NCBI RefSeq assembly: GCF_008698235.1
Contig: NZ_PEBH01000003.1
Coordinates: 54,776 to 118,775, forward strand
From: Bifidobacterium rousetti
GTDB taxonomy: Bacteria; Actinomycetota; Actinomycetes; Actinomycetales; Bifidobacteriaceae
Direction: 5' to 3'
Length of the DNA: 64,000 nt
Positions 17,027-26,112 of this stretch are shown here, one piece after another. A program made the translations under genes and the position numbers. The stretch's first letter is position 1. The number at the start of each line of letters is the position of its first letter. The notes below the pieces were generated by a model. The model was not told where the DNA came from and did not search any database. It saw nothing but the letters and a program-made list of their open reading frames with translations.

Positions 17027-19894
17027 ATGTCGGCTGAATCCATCCAGGCGGGCAAGCAGCTGCCCAACATCCGCCCCGAGATCCACAACTACGAGGCCCG
17101 GCCGTCCAAGCCGAAGCAGACCGAGCTGTGGACCCTCCTCGTGATCGTGGCGGTGTGCTTCCTCGGCTTCCTCGTCGTGCCGATGATCCTCGTGATCATC
17201 CGCTCGTTCACCACCGCCGGCGGGGCCGCCACCCTCGAGAACTACACGACGATCCTCTCCAGGCCCGAATTCGGGCGGTCGATCACCAACTCGCTGACCG
17301 TGGCCGCGGTCTCCGCGCTCGTCGCCGTGATCCTCGCGTTCCTGCTGTCCTACACCATCAACTGCACGAACGTGCCGCGCGGCCTCAAGAAGGCCATCGC
17401 CCTGCTCGCACAACTGCCGATGCTCCTGCCGACCATCACCTACGGCTTCGCGATCATCTACTCGTTCGGCAAGAACGGCCTGATCACGCAGCTCATCGGC
17501 CACCCGCTGTTCGACATCTACGGCTTCAACGGCCTGCTGATCGGCTACGTGATCTACACGCTGCCGACCTGCTTCCTGCTGATCAACAACAGCTTCCAGT
17601 TCGTCGACAAGAAGTTCATCATCGTCTCCCACATCATGGGCGACAAGCCGTTCACGACGTTCCTCAACACCGTGCTGCGCCCGCTGGTCGGCACGATGGC
17701 CGTCGCGTTCATCCAGTCGTTCTTCCTCGCGTTCACCGACTACGGCATCCCGACCTCCGTCGGCGGCGAGTACGACGTGCTGGCCATGACGCTGTTCAAC
17801 CAGATGCTCGGCTCGATCCCGAACTTCAACCGCGGCGCCGTGATCGCCGTGTTCATGCTCATCCCCTCGATCATCTCGATCATCCTGATGACCGTGCTCG
17901 AGCGCTTCGCGATCCGCTACAAGCAGATCAGCCAGGTCGACCTGCCCAAGGGCAAGAGGCGCGACTGGATCTGCGGCATCCTGTCCGTCGTGACGCTCGT
18001 GTGCGTGCTCTCCGTGTTCCTCGTGATCCTGCTCATCCCGTTCGTTCAGGAATGGCCCGACCACCTCGGCTTCACCCTCTCGCACATCGCGAACCTGTTC
18101 GTCGACTCCCAGCTGACGCAGGTGTTCGTCAACTCGCTGTACGTGGCCGCGATGACCGCCATCTTCGGATGCGTGTTCGTCTACGCCGCAGGCCTCGTGA
18201 CCTCCCGCTCGAAGCTGCCCGGCTGGGCCCGCCGCTCGGTCGACGCGATCTCCGCGATCATCAACACTGTCCCGGGCATGGTGCTCGGCATCGCCTTCCT
18301 GTTCGCCTTCTCCGGCTCCCCGCTGCAGAACACGTTCTGGATCCTGATCATCGCGAACATCGTGCACTACTTCGCCACCCCGTACCAGATGATCAAGGAC
18401 TCCCTGACCAAGATGAACGCGGGATGGGAGACCACCGCCAAGCTGATGGGCGACAACTGGATCAAGACCCTGATCCGCGTGGTCACCCCGAACGCGTGGC
18501 CGACCCTGCTGCAGATCTTCGGCTACTACTTCGTCAACGCGATGGTCACGATCTCCGCGGTCGTGTTCCTCACCGGCGCCCGCACGCAGGTCATCACCAC
18601 GAAGATCTCCGCCCTGCAGCACATCGCCAAGTTCGACGACGTGTTCGTGCTCTCGCTGCTCATCCTCGTCGTCAACCTCGTGGTCAAGGGCCTGATCGCC
18701 CTGTTCACCCGCGACCGCTCCAAGGAGCGCGCGAAGGCGAAGGCCAAGGAGCGCGCCGCCGTGAAGACCCCGCAGGTCGCCGCCTCGTTCAGCACCGTCA
18801 GGCCCAGCAGCCAGCTCACGACCGCCGCGGCCACCTTCCAGCTGCCGAGCGACGGCAACCGCAAGGCCAAGGGCCTGCTCACCGGCATCGCCTCGGCGGT
18901 GTGCGTGGCGCTGCTCGTCACCTTCGGCGCGGTCTCGACCTCCGCGGCCGCGGCCGGAGGCAAGGTCGTCATCTACACGAACGCCGACGAGGAGGCCGTC
19001 ACTGCCTTCGAGCACGCGCTCGACGACAACGGCTACAAGGACCAGTACATCATCCAGGAGTTCGGCACCTCCGAGCTCGGCGGCAAGATGCTGGCCGAGG
19101 GCAAGGCGCTCGAGGCCGACATGCTGACGATGAGCTCCTACTACGTCGACTCCGCGCAGGAACGCAACCACATGTTCGCGAACCTGACCGACGTGCACAC
19201 CAAGCTGCTCGGCGACACGGAGAACTCGAAGGCCCCGGCCTACCGCTCCCCGACCACCGCGCAGGAGGGCGCCATCATCATCAACACCGAGGCCCTCAAG
19301 GCCGCCGGCGTCGAGGCCCCGAAGAGCTACGCGGACCTCGCCAAGCCCGAGTACAAGGGACTCATCTCCGTGCCGGACATGGAGGGCTCCTCCACCGGCT
19401 GGCTGATGATCCAGGCCATCGTCGACGCCTACGGCACCGGCGAGAAGGGCAAGCAGATCCTCACCGACATCTACCGCAACGCCGGCCCGCACCTCGAACA
19501 GTCCGGCTCCGGCCCGCTCAAGGCCGTGCGCGCCAAGGAGGTGGCGATCGGCTTCGGTCTGCGTCACCAGGCGGTCGCGGACAAGAAGAAGGGCCTGCCG
19601 ATCGACTACGTCGACCCGACCGAGGGCAACTACTCGCTGACCGAGTCGGTGGCCGTGCTCGACAAGGGCAACGCCACCAACCCGAAGGCGCAGAAAATGG
19701 CCGGAATCATCATCGACAAGGGCCGCAAGGAACTGCTCCAGACCTACCCGACCCCGCTGTACGAGGGCGAGAAGGCCCCTGCGAACGCCTCCAAGCGCTC
19801 CAAGTCGTTCCCCGAGCCGCTGACCGTCGACCTGCTCCAGCAGCATCAGGACTTCTCGTCCGAATGCAAGCGGATCGCGCAGGGCGAGGCGTAA
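17027..19894 (+). CDS. ABC permease-permease-substrate-binding protein fusion, AEP uptake
   Basis: One 955-residue chain holds three transporter parts. Permease unit 1 covers about 35-300, with EAA-type loop SHIMGDKPFTTFLNTVLRPL (201-220). Permease unit 2 covers about 315-562, with AKLMGDNWIKTLIRVVTPNA (471-490). After a basic linker (about 563-615) comes a further membrane segment (616-642). An extracytoplasmic solute-binding domain of family 1 then runs from KVVIYTNADEEAV (646) to the end, with TSELGGKMLAEGKALEAD near 681-698. Two-permease fusions are known in iron/phosphonate-type importers; adding the binding protein makes every import subunit except the ATPase one polypeptide. AGGAGG lies upstream inside the ATPase gene. 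Substrate is inferred from phnW and phnX downstream. Confidence 0.9.
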   Translation: MSAESIQAGKQLPNIRPEIHNYEARPSKPKQTELWTLLVIVAVCFLGFLVVPMILVIIRSFTTAGGAATLENYTTILSRPEFGRSITNSLTVAAVSALVAVILAFLLSYTINCTNVPRGLKKAIALLAQLPMLLPTITYGFAIIYSFGKNGLITQLIGHPLFDIYGFNGLLIGYVIYTLPTCFLLINNSFQFVDKKFIIVSHIMGDKPFTTFLNTVLRPLVGTMAVAFIQSFFLAFTDYGIPTSVGGEYDVLAMTLFNQMLGSIPNFNRGAVIAVFMLIPSIISIILMTVLERFAIRYKQISQVDLPKGKRRDWICGILSVVTLVCVLSVFLVILLIPFVQEWPDHLGFTLSHIANLFVDSQLTQVFVNSLYVAAMTAIFGCVFVYAAGLVTSRSKLPGWARRSVDAISAIINTVPGMVLGIAFLFAFSGSPLQNTFWILIIANIVHYFATPYQMIKDSLTKMNAGWETTAKLMGDNWIKTLIRVVTPNAWPTLLQIFGYYFVNAMVTISAVVFLTGARTQVITTKISALQHIAKFDDVFVLSLLILVVNLVVKGLIALFTRDRSKERAKAKAKERAAVKTPQVAASFSTVRPSSQLTTAAATFQLPSDGNRKAKGLLTGIASAVCVALLVTFGAVSTSAAAAGGKVVIYTNADEEAVTAFEHALDDNGYKDQYIIQEFGTSELGGKMLAEGKALEADMLTMSSYYVDSAQERNHMFANLTDVHTKLLGDTENSKAPAYRSPTTAQEGAIIINTEALKAAGVEAPKSYADLAKPEYKGLISVPDMEGSSTGWLMIQAIVDAYGTGEKGKQILTDIYRNAGPHLEQSGSGPLKAVRAKEVAIGFGLRHQAVADKKKGLPIDYVDPTEGNYSLTESVAVLDKGNATNPKAQKMAGIIIDKGRKELLQTYPTPLYEGEKAPANASKRSKSFPEPLTVDLLQQHQDFSSECKRIAQGEA

Positions 19895-19912
19895 AGCGGT
19901 AATGAACAAACC

Positions 19913-19997
19913 GGTGGGAGGGCGGTTCACGTTGCCCGACACACTCAAGGCCGTTCGGCCAAGCCTACGGTCGGACAACGCAAACCGCCCTCCCACC
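19913..19997 (+). repeat. Intercistronic hairpin, conserved core, copy 1
   Basis: Arms 19913-19940 and 19970-19997 pair at 25 of 28 positions, including the outer 15 bp perfectly. The 35-nt apex (19938-19972) starts GACACACTCAAGGCCG and holds a GGCC-GTTC-GGCC mini-stem. It starts 18 nt after the fusion gene. The same apex on unrelated stems occurs at 21551-21585 and 50553-50587. Confidence 0.85.
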
Positions 19998-20072
19998 TCC
20001 GTTCCAGCGCGACCTCGCCGCAGCGTCAAATGAACGCAAAGCGAACGCAACTAGCAAACTAGATTCGACACT

Positions 20073-20140
20073 CCGCCCGCAGGGCGAAATCTACGTAGAA
20101 ATTTTCAAAAACTCTCTTCGTGATTACACTCTGCGGGCGG
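20073..20140 (+). other. Second hairpin and possible phnW promoter
   Basis: A perfect 10-bp stem (CCGCCCGCAG 20073-20082; complement 20131-20140) encloses 48 AT-rich bases. Inside are TTTTCA (20102-20107) and TACACT (20125-20130) with a 17-bp spacer, a possible promoter for phnW. The rest of the 19998-20301 gap holds nothing else I recognise. Confidence 0.4.
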
Positions 20141-20301
20141 AAGCCATATTCGGACACATTTTCAGCGCTTCAACGCTTCACAAACCCAAGCTTCATAACT
20201 GAATACCGCAACAACCAAGACCACAAACAAACAGCACCCCCGCTCCCCCGACCTCCACGACGAGAAGCGAAGGACATCGACAAGGAAAGGAAACCACCAT
20301 C

Positions 20302-21510
20302 ATGGCGAACGAATACAAGCTGCTGACCCCCGGCCCGCTGACCACCACCCGCACCGTCAAGGAGGAGATGCTCTTCGACCACTGCACCTGGGACGAGGAC
20401 TACCAGCAGATCACCCAGAAGATCCGCCACCAGCTGCTCGAGCTCGCCCACGCCGACGACGGCGCCCACACCGTCGTGCTCATGCAGGGCTCCGGCACCT
20501 TCGGCGTCGAAAGCGTCCTGACCTCCGTGATCGGCAAGGATGAGAAGGTCCTGCTGTGCACCAACGGCGCGTACGGCGACCGCCAGGTCAAGATCTGCGA
20601 GCACGCCGGCATCGCCTACACGCAGTACGCCGAGCCGTACGACCGCATCCCGGACGCCAAGCGTGTGGCCGAGTACCTGGACGCCGACCCGTCCATCACC
20701 CACGTCTCGATGATCCACTCCGAGACCACCTCCGGCCTGCTCAACGACATCCAAGCGGTTGCGGCCGTGGCCAAGAAGCACGGCTGCACCTTCATGGTGG
20801 ACGCCATGAGCTCCTTCGGCGGCGTCGACATCCCGGTCGCCGACTGGGGCATCGACTTCCTTGTCTCCTCCGCCAACAAGTGCATCCAGGGCGTGCCCGG
20901 CTTCAGCTTCATCATCTGCGACACGGCCAAGCTCGAAGCTTCCAAGGGCAAGGCGCGCAGCCTCTCTCTCGACCTGTGGGACCAGTGGAACACCCTCGAG
21001 AAGGCCAACGGCAAGTGGCGCTACACCTCCCCGACCCACGTCGTGCTCGCCTTCTCCAAGGCTCTCGACGAGATGTTCGCCGAAGGCGGCATCCCCGCCC
21101 GCTCCGCCCGCTACGCGCTCAACAACCACCTGCTGATCGCCCGCATGGAGGCCCTCGGCTTCCGCGTGTTCCTCAAGGACCACCAGGGCCCGATCATCAC
21201 CACGTTCCTCTACCCGGAGGGCACGCAGTTCGACTTCCACGACATGTACGAGTTCATCAAGGAGCGCGGCTACGCGATCTACCCGGGCAAGCTGACCGAT
21301 GAGGAGACCTTCCGCCTCGGCAACATCGGTGAGATCTACACCGACGACATCGAGAAGGTCACCGAGCTGCTGGCCCTGTACATGGGCGAGCGCGGCCTGC
21401 TGGCCGCCGCGACGGGCCTCGACTCCGTGCCGGCCGCGATCGCCGCGATGGACGCCGCCGGCGAGCCGATCAAGGCCGCCGCCCCGGCAAACGTCAAGCT
21501 CACCGCCTGA
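20302..21510 (+). CDS. phnW: 2-aminoethylphosphonate-pyruvate transaminase
   Basis: PhnW moves the amino group of AEP to pyruvate, giving phosphonoacetaldehyde and alanine. The 402 residues match the family: LLTPGPLTTTRTVKEEML at the N-terminus, GSGTFGVES (63-71), VDAMSSFGG (166-174) with the cofactor Asp, and the PLP lysine K193 in SSANKCIQGVPGF. A C-terminal extension of about 30 Ala-rich residues exceeds the usual length. AAGGAAAGG lies upstream. It follows the transporter and precedes phnX; hairpins of one family flank it on both sides. Confidence 0.95.
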   Translation: MANEYKLLTPGPLTTTRTVKEEMLFDHCTWDEDYQQITQKIRHQLLELAHADDGAHTVVLMQGSGTFGVESVLTSVIGKDEKVLLCTNGAYGDRQVKICEHAGIAYTQYAEPYDRIPDAKRVAEYLDADPSITHVSMIHSETTSGLLNDIQAVAAVAKKHGCTFMVDAMSSFGGVDIPVADWGIDFLVSSANKCIQGVPGFSFIICDTAKLEASKGKARSLSLDLWDQWNTLEKANGKWRYTSPTHVVLAFSKALDEMFAEGGIPARSARYALNNHLLIARMEALGFRVFLKDHQGPIITTFLYPEGTQFDFHDMYEFIKERGYAIYPGKLTDEETFRLGNIGEIYTDDIEKVTELLALYMGERGLLAAATGLDSVPAAIAAMDAAGEPIKAAAPANVKLTA

Positions 21511-21527
21511 TTCCCAAGCGGCCGTGC

Positions 21528-21608
21528 GGTGGGGACGGGTGTGTGTGCAGGACACACTCAAGGCCGTTCGGCCAAGCCTACGGTCCTGTACACACACCCG
21601 ACCCCACC
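21528..21608 (+). repeat. Intercistronic hairpin, conserved core, copy 2
   Basis: Arms 21528-21553 and 21583-21608 pair at 24 of 26 positions. The apex at 21551-21585 is identical to that of copy 1, while the stem sequence is unrelated. It starts 17 nt after the phnW stop and ends 50 nt before phnX. Confidence 0.85.
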
Positions 21609-21658
21609 TTGTATCAACAGCAATCGAATATTCACGTTTTCACTCAGGAGATTCCATT

Positions 21659-22441
21659 ATGACCAAGCGTTTTGAGGCCGTCATCTTCGATTGGGCCGGC
21701 ACTACCGTGGACTACGGCTGCTTCGCCCCCGTCAAGGCGTTCCAGGAGGCGTTCAAGGAGTTCGGCGTCGAGCCGACGATGGACGAGACCCGCAAGCCGA
21801 TGGGCATGCTCAAGCACGACCACATCAACACCATGCTGCACATGGACCGCATCGCCCGCGCATGGGAGGACAAGCACGGCGCCGCCCCGACCGACGCCGA
21901 CACCGACGCCGTGTACGCGCACTTCGAACCGAAGCTGCTGTCGATCCTCGACGGCTTCGCCGATCCGAAGCCGGGCGTGATCGACGCCGTCACCGAGCTG
22001 CGCGCCGAGGGACTGAAGATCGGTTCGACCACCGGCTACACCGACAGGATGATGGAGATCGTCGTGCCGAAGGCCGCCGAGAACGGCTACGCCCCGGACT
22101 TCTGGATCAGCCCGGACGGCACCAACGGCTTCGGCCGCCCCTACCCGTACATGGTCTTCAGGAACCTCGAGAAGCTCGGCGTGACCGATGTGCGCCGCGC
22201 GGTCAAGGTCGGAGACACGCTCTCCGACATCCGCGAGGGCAAGAACGCCGGCGTGTTCACGGTGGGCGTGACCGAGGGCAGCTCGCAGATGGCGTTGAGC
22301 CAGGACGAGTTCGAGGCACTGTCCGATCAGGACAAGGCCAAGGCGCGCGACGCGGCGCGCGACGCGTTCGTCGCCGCCGGCGCCGACGCGGTCATCGACA
22401 CGATGGCCGAGCTGCCGACCCTGCTCAAGCAGATCGCCTGA
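21659..22441 (+). CDS. phnX: Phosphonoacetaldehyde hydrolase
   Basis: PhnX splits phosphonoacetaldehyde into acetaldehyde and phosphate. The 260 residues belong to the HAD superfamily: IFDWAGTTVDYG carries the nucleophile D11, and PMGMLKHDHI (47-56) carries the Schiff-base lysine K52 that distinguishes PhnX. GSTTGYTDRMM and the VKVGDTLSDIREG acidic motif follow. The start at 21659 has AGGAGA upstream. Together with PhnW this completes AEP degradation and releases phosphate and nitrogen. Confidence 0.96.
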   Translation: MTKRFEAVIFDWAGTTVDYGCFAPVKAFQEAFKEFGVEPTMDETRKPMGMLKHDHINTMLHMDRIARAWEDKHGAAPTDADTDAVYAHFEPKLLSILDGFADPKPGVIDAVTELRAEGLKIGSTTGYTDRMMEIVVPKAAENGYAPDFWISPDGTNGFGRPYPYMVFRNLEKLGVTDVRRAVKVGDTLSDIREGKNAGVFTVGVTEGSSQMALSQDEFEALSDQDKAKARDAARDAFVAAGADAVIDTMAELPTLLKQIA

Positions 22442-22466
22442 CTCGCCACGGCTAGACAGCCAACCG

Positions 22467-22660
22467 GCTTACGAGGGGTACATTCCGTCCTTTGCGGACA
22501 TCCATCTCGCTTATGAGGGGTACCGTACCGGAGTATCCCATGGCCGAAAACGGCTTCGTCCCATTGCGGACAAGCCGTTTTCGGCCATTTGTACTTGTGA
22601 CAGGTACCCCTTGCAAGCAAGATAGACATCCGCAAAACGAGGAATGTACCCCTCATAAGC
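22467..22660. repeat. 194-bp nested palindrome between convergent genes
   Basis: Outer arms of 58 bp (22467-22524 and 22603-22660) match at 46 of 58 positions. Each arm begins with GCTTAYGAGGGGTACATTCC and ends with AGGGGTACC. An inner perfect 15-bp stem (22542-22556 and 22572-22586; GGCCGAAAACGGCTT) forms a second hairpin. It fills the gap between phnX and the convergent MocR gene and may end transcription from both sides. Confidence 0.8.
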
Positions 22661-22714
22661 GAAAAACGACAGCTACGGGCACTACGGCGACGCTATGTGC
22701 GCCGTGCCCGAAGG

Positions 22715-24271
22715 TCACGCCCGTATCGCGTTCAGCGATTCGCCGATCACTTGAATGCCCCTCTCCAGATCGGCCGCGTCGGGACGGACCATGTTGAGGC
22801 GGATGTGGCCGTCGTCGCTCTCGTCGACGTCGAAGACGCCGCCGGGCATGAACGTGACGCCCTTCGCGCGGCATCGGGAGAGCAGATCGAGCGCACGCAC
22901 GCCGTCGGGCAGCGTGATCCACACGTAGTAGCCGCCTTGGGGATGGGTCCATCGCGCGCCTCGGGGCGCGTACCGTTCCAGTGCCTCGAGGACCGTGTCG
23001 CGTCGCGTGCGGTACGCGGCGGCGAGGGACGCCACATGCCCGGCGATGCGACCCTCCTTGAGCAGTTCCAGGCAGATGCGCTGCGAGGACGTGCTCGTAT
23101 GCTGGTCGACCATGCGACGCAGCGCCGCGAGACGCGCGATGACATGCGGGTCAGCCACGACCCATCCGGTGCGCAGTCCCGACGTGACGGTCTTGGAGAA
23201 CGTGGACAGGTACATCACGTAACCGCTGTTCTCCATGCCGGCCAACGGGACGGGACGGGGGCCCCGCCCGTACCACAGGTCGCCGTACGCGTCGTCCTCG
23301 ACGATGAGGCACTGGTAGCGGCGGGCCACGTCGACGAGCGTGCGCCGGCGTTCGATCGGCATCGTCGTGCCCGTGGGGTTATGGAACGTGGGGATCGTGT
23401 AGATGAGCTTCGGACGGAATCGGGCGCAATAGCCCTCCAGCAGATCGGCGCGCATGCCGTCCCCGTCGACGGGCACGCCGACGATGCGCGCGTCGGCCGA
23501 ACGGAAGGTCTGCAACGCGGGGAAGAACGTGGATTGCTCGACGAGCACGCAGTCGCCCGGATTGACGAACGCGCGCACGATCAGGTCGATGCCCTGCTCG
23601 GAGCCGGACAGGACCATGACGTTGCGCGCATCGCAGCCGACGCCGCGGTCGCGCATGTGCTCCGCCAGCAGCTCCCGCAGCTCGTCGAACCCCTCGATCG
23701 GGGATTCGGGCTGACCGTCGAACTCGCGCGAGGAGAACGCTTCGAGACTCACCGCGCGCAGCAGGTCGTCGGGGATGTCGGCCGGGTTCGGCGAACCGGT
23801 GGCGAAATCGATGGGATGCGGACGGGCGTCATCGCCGGCGCCCCGGTTACCGCCCCGCTGCGCACGGTCCGCCTCGGCGATGTCGTGGTAGGTGAACCGG
23901 TTGGAATAGTCGGAGAACAGGACGGACCACGGCGGACGGATGACGGGCGGCTCGCCGGATGCGCCATCGGTATCGACGGACACGGGCGGAACGGATGCGA
24001 CCGTCGTGCCCGATGTAACGGATGCAGAAGGCGTGGCCGGCAGCACGAAGGTGCCCTTGCCGACCTTCGAGGCGATGAGCCCCTCGTCCTTCAGCTGCTG
24101 GTACGCCTGCAGGACGGTGGTGCGATTGACCCCGAGGCGGGCGGCGAGCTCGCGCTCGGGCGCCAGCCGGTAGCCTTCGGCGAGCGCGCCCGAGACGATC
24201 GACTCGCGCAGCTGGGCCGCGAGCTGCCGGTACATCGGCACGCCGGAGCGCCGGTCGACGGTCAATCGCAT
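22715..24271 (-). CDS. MocR-type GntR regulator with aminotransferase domain (PdxR-like)
   Basis: The 518 residues combine a GntR winged helix (about 1-75; PMYRQLAAQLRESIVSGAL and NRTTVLQAYQQLKDEGLI) with a class-I aminotransferase-fold domain. That domain contains IYTIPTFHNPTGTTMP and the PLP-lysine segment YLSTFSKTVTSGLRTGW. Such regulators sense PLP, and those beside pdxS/pdxT usually control vitamin B6 synthesis. Here it lies downstream of pdxT in the same direction, 83 nt away. A Thr/Val/Pro-rich linker (about 80-110) separates the domains. AAAGGTGGG precedes the ATG. Confidence 0.9.
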   Translation of the reverse strand: MRLTVDRRSGVPMYRQLAAQLRESIVSGALAEGYRLAPERELAARLGVNRTTVLQAYQQLKDEGLIASKVGKGTFVLPATPSASVTSGTTVASVPPVSVDTDGASGEPPVIRPPWSVLFSDYSNRFTYHDIAEADRAQRGGNRGAGDDARPHPIDFATGSPNPADIPDDLLRAVSLEAFSSREFDGQPESPIEGFDELRELLAEHMRDRGVGCDARNVMVLSGSEQGIDLIVRAFVNPGDCVLVEQSTFFPALQTFRSADARIVGVPVDGDGMRADLLEGYCARFRPKLIYTIPTFHNPTGTTMPIERRRTLVDVARRYQCLIVEDDAYGDLWYGRGPRPVPLAGMENSGYVMYLSTFSKTVTSGLRTGWVVADPHVIARLAALRRMVDQHTSTSSQRICLELLKEGRIAGHVASLAAAYRTRRDTVLEALERYAPRGARWTHPQGGYYVWITLPDGVRALDLLSRCRAKGVTFMPGGVFDVDESDDGHIRLNMVRPDAADLERGIQVIGESLNAIRA

Positions 24272-24354
24272 CGCAATCCCACCTTTCTGGATTCCTGCCT
24301 CCACACCACCACCGTCCGAATCTATAGGATCGGACGAAATGCCACCCCATTCGG

Positions 24355-24993
24355 CTAGAGCGAGAGGAACAGTTCGTGGATGCGGGTGTCGTCGGTGAGC
24401 TCGGGGTGGAACGCGGTGGCGAGGATGTTGCCCTGCCGCAACGCGACCGGATGCCCGTCGACCTCCGTCTCGACTTGCGCCTCGGGGCCGACCGAGACGA
24501 CGTAGGGGCCGCGGATGAACACGAGCGGGAATCCGGCGATTCGCCACGGGTCGTCCGGCGCGCCGAAGTCGGCGGTCGTCTGGAAGCTGCCGAGCTGGCG
24601 TCCGTACGCGTTGCGGCGTACGACGGCGTCGAGCGCGCCGAAGTAGACGTTCGGGTCGTTGTCGAGCTTGCCGGCGAGCAGGATCATGCCGGCGCAGGTG
24701 CCGAACACCGGCTTGCCGGCCCTGATGTGCTCGGCGATCGGCTCGAACAGGCCGGTCGAGCGCAGCAGCTTGCCCTGCGTGGTGGATTCGCCGCCGGGCA
24801 GGATCACCCGGTCGATGGAATCGTCGAAGTCCTCGGCGGCGCGCAGCAGCTTCCACGGGGCGCCGAGCCTGTCCAGCACGGCGGCGTGTTCGGCGAACGC
24901 GCCCTGCACGGCGAGGATGCCGGTCACGCCATGCTTCGCGTGTTCGGCGTCGTCGGACTCCTCCTTGGAGATGTATTCAACGGCTACGACCAT
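24355..24993 (-). CDS. pdxT: Pyridoxal 5'-phosphate synthase, glutaminase subunit
   Basis: PdxT supplies ammonia from glutamine to PdxS. Visible motifs are GILAVQGAFAEH, LPGGEST, the nucleophile Cys in GTCAGM and a C-terminal TAFHPEL with the catalytic His. The chosen ATG (24993) gives about 23 extra N-terminal residues; a GTG start nearer VTGILAVQ is possible, but GGGGAGCGG upstream supports the ATG. It lies 18 nt after pdxS. Confidence 0.95.
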   Translation of the reverse strand: MVVAVEYISKEESDDAEHAKHGVTGILAVQGAFAEHAAVLDRLGAPWKLLRAAEDFDDSIDRVILPGGESTTQGKLLRSTGLFEPIAEHIRAGKPVFGTCAGMILLAGKLDNDPNVYFGALDAVVRRNAYGRQLGSFQTTADFGAPDDPWRIAGFPLVFIRGPYVVSVGPEAQVETEVDGHPVALRQGNILATAFHPELTDDTRIHELFLSL

Positions 24994-25011
24994 GCTGTCT
25001 TCCGCTCCCCG

Positions 25012-25887
25012 TCACTCGCCTCGGGCGGCCATGATGGTCTGGATCTCGTCCTCGTTGATGCCGACCATCGCCTCGCCGAGGTTCTCGGAGAGCCTGGCGA
25101 GCAGGTCGGCGTCCTGCCAGTTGGCGGTCGCCTTGACGATGGCGGCGGCGCGCTTGGCCGGGTCGCCGGACTTGAAGATGCCGGAGCCGACGAACACGCC
25201 CTCGGCGCCGAGCTCCATCATCAAGGCCGCGTCGGCCGGGGTGGCGACGCCGCCGGCGGCGAAGTTGACGACGGGCAGACGGCCGTTGTCGTGCACGTAC
25301 TTGGCGAGGTCGTACGGCACGGCGAGCTGCTTGGCCGCCTCGTACACCTCGTCGTCGCGCAGGGAGACGAGCTCGTGGATCTGCTTGTTCATCGTGCGCA
25401 TGTGACGCACGGCCTGGATCACGTCGCCGGTGCCGGGCTCGCCCTTGGTACGGATCATCGCGGCGCCTTCGGCGATGCGGCGCAGGGCCTCGCCGAGGTT
25501 CTTCGCGCCGCACACGAACGGCACGTCGAACTGGCGCTTGTCGATGTGGTAGACGTCGTCGGCCGGGGAAAGCACCTCGGACTCGTCGATGTAGTCGATG
25601 TCGATGGCCTGCAGAATGCGGGCCTCGGCGATGTGGCCGATGCGCACCTTGGCCATGACCGGGATGGACACGGCCTCCTGGATGCCCTTGATCATGGCCG
25701 GGTCGGACATGCGGCTCACGCCGCCGGCGGCGCGGATGTCGGCCGGGATGCGCTCCAGGGCCATGACGGCGCACGCGCCGGCGTCCTGGGCGATCTTCGC
25801 CTGTTCGGGCGTGGTCACGTCCATGATCACGCCGCCCTTGAGCATCTGGGCCAGATTACGATTGAGTTCCGCACGATCCTGCGTCAT
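25012..25887 (-). CDS. pdxS: Pyridoxal 5'-phosphate synthase, synthase subunit
   Basis: PdxS builds PLP from ribose-5-phosphate, glyceraldehyde-3-phosphate and ammonia. The 291 residues begin [22 protein letters not shown], with Schiff-base lysine K80 in VMAKVRIGH, then [15 protein letters not shown] and [19 protein letters not shown]. The ATG at 25887 has GGGAATA upstream. It is the first gene of pdxS-pdxT, with the MocR gene following. Confidence 0.97.
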   Translation of the reverse strand: MTQDRAELNRNLAQMLKGGVIMDVTTPEQAKIAQDAGACAVMALERIPADIRAAGGVSRMSDPAMIKGIQEAVSIPVMAKVRIGHIAEARILQAIDIDYIDESEVLSPADDVYHIDKRQFDVPFVCGAKNLGEALRRIAEGAAMIRTKGEPGTGDVIQAVRHMRTMNKQIHELVSLRDDEVYEAAKQLAVPYDLAKYVHDNGRLPVVNFAAGGVATPADAALMMELGAEGVFVGSGIFKSGDPAKRAAAIVKATANWQDADLLARLSENLGEAMVGINEDEIQTIMAARGE

Positions 25888-26068
25888 GAGTATTCCCTTC
25901 GTGTGTGATAATGTGCGAACAACTGTCGGAACGGCGTGTTCACGCGTTCCGTTGCGTTCATTATCAGCCGCGACCCCACGACACCGACCAAGCCGGTCCA
26001 ATTTGGATGGGGCCAATCCGCACATTCTTCACCCATCCAATCGCAATCCGATCGCGATGGACGGCCGT

Positions 26069-26107
26069 ACGGTCCGGCCGCGCGGTCCGGCCGCACGGTC
26101 CGGCCGC
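26069..26107. repeat. 13-bp GC-rich tandem repeat abutting the dnaG stop
   Basis: Three 13-bp units (ACGGTCCGGCCGC, with A or G first) are followed by a degenerate copy that runs into the dnaG stop codon (26113-26115). A similar minisatellite abuts the gnd stop. Confidence 0.75.
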
Positions 26108-26112
26108 ACGAT

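Noticed and set aside
17009-20050. 1013-codon open frame antisense to the AEP transporter
   Set aside because: Composition (Asp/Glu/His/Arg/Val-rich, repetitive) is that of a shadow frame; the plus-strand protein is clearly real.
22467-22660. Insertion sequence ends
   Set aside because: The 78 bp between the arms is mostly another palindrome, there is no transposase frame, and I see no target-site duplication.
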